A stretch of DNA of 13,172 nt from Phoronis ovalis (lineage: Eukaryota; Phoronida; Phoronidae). The notes beneath the pieces are model-generated. The model worked only from the letters and a program-made list of their open reading frames with translations. It had not been told where the DNA came from and made no database searches. The position numbers and the translations under genes were made by a program. Positions 8,484-13,172 of the stretch are shown here, piece by piece; position 1 is the first letter of the stretch; each line of letters opens with the position of its first letter. The DNA is taken from NCBI GenBank assembly GCA_028565635.1, contig JAOXYB010011790.1:1-13172 (forward strand). Direction: 5' to 3'.

Positions 8484-11400
8484 ATGTCAAACGATAATAG
8501 AAATCACCGCAACTTTAGTGTTTTTAAAGAATCGAAGGAGTCATTGAGGTGAGGTCTGATGAAAGCTGTACAGTGGCACTCGTTTAAATGTATACTATTA
8601 CAGACATTCGTGGATTCCTTGGCATTGATTTTACTATTTATTACTTGGATTTACATGCAAAATAATACTAAAACGAGGGACTTTAACTTTTTCACGTACG
8701 GTACAATACATCATTGTATCGTTCTGCAAATGAATGATCATGAGAGACAATTTCAATAGTTTTCAATCCCGGCTGGGGCATGAGTGGTTAAGTATTTGAA
8801 AATGAAATTAACGATAACATTGAGAGAGTTTGATATTTTTCAGTCCAGGTTCAGGCATGATTGGTCAAGTCCATGAAGACGGAAAATTAATAAATAACAA
8901 TGTTGAAGAGAGTGTCGGCGTTGCTTTGCCATTCGGCGACAATTTTGGTGTAATTGGAGAGCCATTCACATACCGTGGTCGTCGAGCTCAATTAGCTAAG
9001 CTTATCATTATAAGGTTTTTGCACGCATAACTGTTCTGATGTAACCAAACCTAGGAAACGTAGTCTCTATGGTGACAAGTCTGATAGGGGCTCCCTTCTA
9101 ACACACTACAGATGGCTTTATAAATCCTCGGATACAAACCACATCGGACTTCTCATCACAAACACCAGGGGGAACTTACTTGTAAACGTGATGAATATTA
9201 AATGTGCCGCTCAAGTAGCTTACTTTTCCTCTAGAAAGCCGCGAAAATTTAACTTTATAAGTCGAAAATTCCCACCTTTAAACTGCGCAATCATTCACAC
9301 TATGTTGTACATAAATATCAGTGTGAAAATTTCAAAATTTAAACTTTTTAGTACTACTACTGTAATTATGATTGTAATGACATCGACTGCAAAATATATA
9401 CACCGGAAAGATACTAAGAAGGTGAAGGTTAAATTAGCAAGCTGCCAATGTCATCTGGTTGAGAAAACGCTTTTTAGCACTCTGTATGTACACTGTTCTG
9501 ATTGTTATATGATGATCCCACATATTAGGTGTAGAAACCGTATACAAATAGTATACAAGCATTAGGTAACTTTTAAGCAGTCAATTTCCATTTCATTTAT
9601 ATTTTTAATGAATACCAGTACTTTTGGACTAATTATGACTGAATTTTGTTTCAAAAACAAAGTTTTAATTTTTTACCTTAAAAAACTGACTTCGGTCCCC
9701 CGTCGATCTACAGTGTAGCAACTAACCAGACCACAAGTTATTAGAGCCGACGACTCTGGGTAAGTGGTGGTATAATGTGACATGCAATTAACAGAATTAT
9801 CATGATTCTGATGATCTAATCAGTTTACTTTCGGTTTTGTTTTTTTAGTCTTCTACCCGTCATTAGCTTGTTGATCCTAGCCGTAGCGTATATCACGAAT
9901 ACAGAGGGTATCTTGTCCGATGCTCAAGAAATCAAGAAAGACGCTGATAAACTAACAGACAAAAGTGAACAAATACTGGCAATTAACGAAGAGAGGGATT
10001 TTTTAATATTCTATCATCTAGTACATTTGAATTACAATGAAGCTGAGATGAATGACACACTTCAGAAATTATATAGGGAAACCAATAGCAAATTCTTCCA
10101 TGTTATGTTGTATTCGGAGAGATTTATGCCCGGATATAGTAAAATCCGCACATCATCATTTCAAAAGCAGTTAGAAATCAGAAAACTAGGGGACAGTATA
10201 AATGAGGTTTATCCTGGAACAGTTGATGATTTAAAAACCGCAGAAGTACAACAACTAATGCAGTTTCGACAAAATTTCAATATGCGCAACATAACGGTAA
10301 ACTCTATCATGGCCGAATATTCCAAGCTACGATGCAAATTTGGTGGTTTACAAATAAACAGTTTTAAAGCAATATTTACCAGATTTTTGTTGTTAAAAAA
10401 CATCACTGACTTAGCAGTGAACACTCTACAATCGGGAGATCCGGATTATAGCCAAGAAGATTTGAGTAAAATGGTAGACATATTATGGCAAGCGTTGCAT
10501 TTCGATTACATCACAGATATAACGAGCTTATTACGAATCCTTGGTGTAATGTATTTGGTAAACGGTGAGTTGTTTCAACAAAATGTTTTAAATCAGACTA
10601 TCCACCACTTCACATATGCACATCTTGAGCCCACCTGGGGGAACCTGCCAAACCTTTGCTGTTGTTACATGGAGAATTAAGAATCCATGGGGATGACAGC
10701 GATAATGGTTTGGTACCCATATATATCTGTTATGGAGGATGAAAAATAGCCCTTTTTGGCACCAATGAGCTCAAAATTTATGTTGTATTCACAATGGTCG
10801 TAGTCTAAACAACAGCATAAGATATTGCAACCAATGTACGTCTGCAAACTATATTCTATTTGTTTTTGGGCCAGTAAAAATACCGTTCCGGCACCAAAGT
10901 TTTGTTACTGCTGTGTGCCCCTTCTAACTGCTAAAAATATAATTACCATTTCACCCTGTTTTTCGTAACGAACATACGTACCCTGTCTGATTAAATCCAT
11001 CTGTTAGTATTCCGTACTGTCTTTTAACGAATGGATTTATTCAGACTGATGCGTACCCAACTATTCTGTAACACTAAAATATAACGCAAGCTTTGCTAAA
11101 AATGGATTTCGGATGTTCCGTGAGAGTAAACCAATAGTTACTTAGCTTGTTTTGAAAATGAAATACATGGTCGATTCGAAATTAGAATATCAGCTACCTA
11201 AAGCTACGCTCTCACCGGGCACATTTTCTGTGACGTCATTCAAAAGCTCAAATGGAAATTACCCTAATGTCATATACAGTGCTTCATTTTTATAAACATT
11301 CAACCCCAAACGTTCAACGTCCTTCTATGCTAGACTTACTTCTACCTTGGAATCATCTGGAATACGGGTACAATTGATTTTCTCATCTACCTCAATAGTA

Positions 11401-13078
11401 AAGTGTTGTCTTCTAGTAAATAGCCAAACTCTTTGGAGAAAATTATATTTATTCAAGTAGAGATAATCATATCTCATGCCAACTCCCGATTTTTCGTGCT
11501 GAATCAACCAATACTCTTTTGTTCTCTTTGACTAAAGAGCATCAAGGTGAATTGGCAGGAAATACGAAGAAAAATTAGTCATTTCTTACTTTGGAAATAA
11601 TCCTACCAATTTTCGATTAAAAAGACATTTTCAAATAATTTTTTTGTGAAGTATTCCACTTTGTGTGAAAGTATACCAACTTTCAAATACAAGAGACCTC
11701 ATATAGCTAATCAGGGGCAAGAAAAACAAGAAAGGGGCAAAAATGCTTATTAATATGGTCTGTATTAGATCTATATATCATATACATTTGAGACGATGGC
11801 TGTGATTGGTTACCTAATGCCATCTACTATGATGTTGACTAACCTCATATACCGAAGAGACGATGGCTGTGATTGGTTACCTATTGTCATCTACCTACTA
11901 TGGCGTTGAAGAACTTATACTTACTTATCCTCTTGTAATATGTAATATGTAATATGTAATATACCGAACGCAGGCTAATAAAAAGCCTCTATATTCGGGT
12001 CTAATAATGACTACTAACTTAACTAACTTACTAATTTAATTACAGTTCAATAACCTATCATAAAAGGACTTATTGTCATACTTAAGAGGCTGGTCTTTCC
12101 AGAAACTATCCAGCCTTTTTTCAAAACATTGTACACTGGGAGCTGTCACTATATTATTGGTTAATGAATTCCACGTTGATACTCTTCTTAGATGCATGTT
12201 GCGAAGGTTCACCGCCTATAGTTGTCTAGTTCTTTGGGTGGTTCATTAATTCCAATGCTGTCCGGGTATAGCCCGAGGGTATAGCATACAACTGTATAGA
12301 AATTATTTAGATGACCAAGTTTTCGTTTTTTCTATAGACAAATATCTCGCTAGGCCGGGTATCGTTTATTTGGGATAGACAACTATTAGAGGGTATCCAT
12401 CCATTGACTTTTTTTAGAGGTTGTATATTCAATACACAGTCATATTTTTTGTATCAATGTATTCATAACTTAACAAATAAAGCCTCGATAAGTATATATA
12501 CATCATAATTGTTTTCTTTTTCAGGTGGATGGCGGGATAAATATCATATGGCTGTTTTCACCATGTTAAGCAATTTTTTAGAGAAATTAAAAGCGCATGC
12601 CATTTCTTTAGAGTCAAGTCCGATCCTACAAGACTCAAAATCTATTGTGAACTTAAACGTGTTTGTCGAATATATGTCGACCCGTGCTCAATTGAATTAC
12701 AGCGAATTGTCAAGAAATCTCAATAATTCAGCTGAAAAATGCGTTGGTGTCACAGGAAGCGAAAGCAGCGTTTCATTAGCTAAATCATGGTTTAATTGCA
12801 GCACGCTGAAAATTGGTGAATACGCTAGGTTGAAGGCAAGTATAGTCAATAGATTATTTGCATACGTTTATCACTGGTTGCCAATAAATACAAACTTTGC
12901 ATATTTTCCAAGCATTGGTATTAGCATTTGTAAATACTATGCAGTACTGCACGCGCTCCTGTTATTCCTTCACAAAACGCAGCTTGTTGGGAACGCTTCT
13001 AAGGGCTTGCTTGCAGTAGCTCCACCAGGCACATGCAAAAGATTTATTACGAATAGTCAAGTTTTATTTGATCGTTAG
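8484..13078 (+). CDS. single-pass membrane protein with NIT-like sensor domain; 3' end uncertain
   Basis: Exons 8484-8548, 8844-9014, 9849-10564 and 12525-13078 join in frame (phases 2, 2, 1; donors GTGAGG, GTTTTT, GTGAGT; acceptors TTTTTCAG, TTTTTTTAG, TTTTTCAG), giving 501 residues to the TAG at 13076. Residues 1-74 are hydrophilic and end in RGRR. Residues 75-94 form a transmembrane segment assembled across the exon 2-3 junction. The basic residues before it place the remainder outside the cell, and seven N-X-S/T sites all fall there. The ectodomain is predicted all-helical. INEERDF (124-130), the LLRILG...NGGW block ending at 320 and W406-F407 in SWFNCST recall NIT (nitrate/nitrite-sensing, PF08376-type) domains. 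In invertebrates these cap receptor guanylate cyclases such as Platynereis NIT-GC proteins, where the sensor controls cGMP synthesis. No second membrane segment or cyclase domain is certain here. Residues after about 421 may be intron read-through: donor-like AAG|GCAAGT (12836) and AA|GTATAG (12840) occur. Another helical sensor family is possible. The gene model is strong through exon 3; the NIT call is moderate. Confidence 0.6.
8549..8843 (+). other. intron 1 of NIT-domain gene
   Basis: A 295-bp phase 2 intron, AG|GTGAGG to TGATATTTTTCAG|T, that restores an AGT serine codon. A 66-codon open frame inside it (8559-8759) has no support as a gene. Confidence 0.75.
9015..9848 (+). other. intron 2 of NIT-domain gene
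   Basis: An 834-bp phase 2 intron from AAG|GTTTTT (a weak donor) to GTTTTTTTAG|T. Splicing restores AGT (Ser) and builds one continuous hydrophobic helix from LAKLIII plus LLPVISLLILAVAYI, which is strong support for the join. It holds a 125-codon open frame (9188-9565) with no recognisable domain. Confidence 0.7.
10985..11046. repeat. imperfect inverted repeat in intron 3
   Basis: Arms GTCTGATTAAATCCAT (10985-11000) and ATGGATTTATTCAGAC (11031-11046) pair with one mismatch in 16 around a 30-base loop. It may be a small hairpin or the remains of a foldback element. Confidence 0.65.
11790..11922. repeat. 67-bp direct duplication
   Basis: GAGACGATGGCTGTGATTGG begins at 11790 and again at 11857. 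The similarity continues through TTACCTA, CATCTAC and CTATG...GTTGA with a few substitutions and a short insertion. Both copies carry an inverted CCAAT (ATTGG). The duplication abuts the 7-bp tandem repeat and LINE tail downstream. Confidence 0.85.
11934..11961. repeat. (TGTAATA)4 tandem repeat
   Basis: Four exact copies of a 7-bp unit. It lies at the 3' end of the minus-strand LINE remnant and probably is its short tandem tail, as many LINEs end in such repeats. Confidence 0.8.
11934..12240 (-). mobile_element. second decayed LINE 3' end, antisense in intron 3
   Basis: On the minus strand, codons 12203 to 12036 read RRVSTWNSLTNNIV, then APSVQCFEKRLDSFW, then KDQPLKYDN, and stop at 12038-12036. 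This is the familiar C-terminus of many non-LTR retrotransposon RT proteins (RVVN.WNSLP..VV.A.SVN.FK.RLD..W). The frame is broken upstream of about 12203, and further LINE sequence may extend to about 12420. A short 3' UTR leads to the 7-bp tandem repeat. It belongs to a different family from the element at 7571-8017. Confidence 0.75.
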
Positions 13079-13092
13079 CCACTGAATCATGT

Positions 13093-13172
13093 TATATCGT
13101 TTCGTTTGAATCACGCGAATGTCATTGTTATGTTGATACTGCAGTTTCCCTCAATAAAGTCTTTGTACATCG
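13093..13172 (+). repeat. dispersed repeat, copy B (cut by window edge)
   Basis: The direct-orientation partner of the inverted copy at about 6521-6595, with 25 identical bases at 13096-13120. It starts about 15 bases after the last stop codon and continues to the window edge. It includes the AATAAA at 13153-13158. Confidence 0.8.
13153..13158 (+). terminator. AATAAA hexamer inside dispersed repeat
   Basis: A canonical polyadenylation hexamer 75 bases after the stop at 13078. It could end a short transcript of the NIT-domain gene. Copy A has GTAAAG at the matching place, so the signal is specific to this copy. Confidence 0.35.

Larger units (their letters stand above)
10565..12524 (+). other. 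intron 3 of NIT-domain gene
   Basis: A 1960-bp phase 1 intron from AACG|GTGAGT to TTTTCTTTTTCAG|GT. Without splicing the frame stops at 10680. The intron contains an imperfect hairpin (10985-11046), a CRE octamer (11231-11238), a 67-bp duplication (11790-11922), a 7-bp tandem repeat and an antisense LINE tail. No exon was recognised between 10681 and 11780. Confidence 0.75.

Noticed and set aside
8559-8759. 66-codon plus-strand open frame
   Set aside because: It is within intron 1 of the sensor gene, just after the donor. The exon 1-exon 2 join with matching phase explains the region better.
9188-9565. 125-codon plus-strand open frame
   Set aside because: It lies wholly inside intron 2 of the sensor gene, is rich in Lys/Ile as expected for AT-rich chance translation, and shows no domain or membrane pattern that I recognise.
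10209-10424. 71-codon minus-strand open frame
   Set aside because: It is the antisense shadow of the large sensor exon 3.
10565-10680. Sensor protein ending by read-through at 10680
   Set aside because: A consensus AACG|GTGAGT donor at 10564 joins in phase to the exon at 12525 and continues the helical ectodomain, so the extra 39 codons are intronic.
11325-11507. 60-codon minus-strand open frame in intron 3
   Set aside because: No homology recognised, no splice pairing, and not part of the neighbouring LINE remnant.
1-13172. CRISPR arrays, tRNA or rRNA genes, bacterial operons
   Set aside because: No regularly spaced identical repeats of CRISPR size with unique spacers, no tRNA T-loop/acceptor pattern, and no rRNA core were seen. 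The 38-bp repeats have no spacers.

Overview
The window is animal (metazoan) nuclear DNA. It is AT-rich, its coding sequence is broken into exons with consensus GT-AG splice sites, AATAAA polyadenylation signals are present, and it holds decayed non-LTR (LINE) retrotransposon tails of the kind common in marine invertebrates. I see no bacterial, organellar or viral gene organisation. Introns are short (about 220-470 bp in the first gene, 295-1960 bp in the second). A marine invertebrate (mollusc, annelid, tunicate, echinoderm or cnidarian) is the likeliest source, but the sequence alone does not decide the phylum.

Layout, left to right. Positions 1-1177 are upstream non-coding DNA, somewhat CpG-richer in the first 250 bases. 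Positions 1178-1329 hold four 38-bp tandem repeats, each carrying all or part of a small hairpin. Positions 1481-4480 hold a complete six-exon plus-strand gene for a 428-residue protein. Its central part resembles the vertebrate ARMH2 (C6orf229) armadillo-like helical protein, and it has a long serine-rich tail. Its 3' UTR probably runs to about 5570. Positions 5578-8483 are intergenic and contain one copy of a dispersed repeat (about 6521-6595) and a minus-strand LINE 3' end (about 7571-8017).

A second plus-strand gene runs from 8484 to the right edge. Four exons join in frame to give a short cytoplasmic N-terminus, one transmembrane signal anchor and a large helical, N-glycosylatable extracellular domain. 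I read this domain as a NIT (nitrate/nitrite-sensing) type sensor, as found at the N-terminus of unconventional invertebrate receptor guanylate cyclases. No cyclase domain lies in the window. The last open frame stops just before a second, inverted copy of the dispersed repeat that holds an AATAAA. The gene therefore either continues beyond the window by splicing from an internal donor, or is cut short here. Its third intron holds an antisense LINE tail, a 7-bp tandem repeat and a 67-bp duplication.

The two genes share a strand but I see no functional link between them. The most useful results are the two reconstructed gene models, which short ATG-to-stop ORFs hide because several exons are small or lack their own ATG, and the possible NIT sensor gene next to a dispersed repeat.
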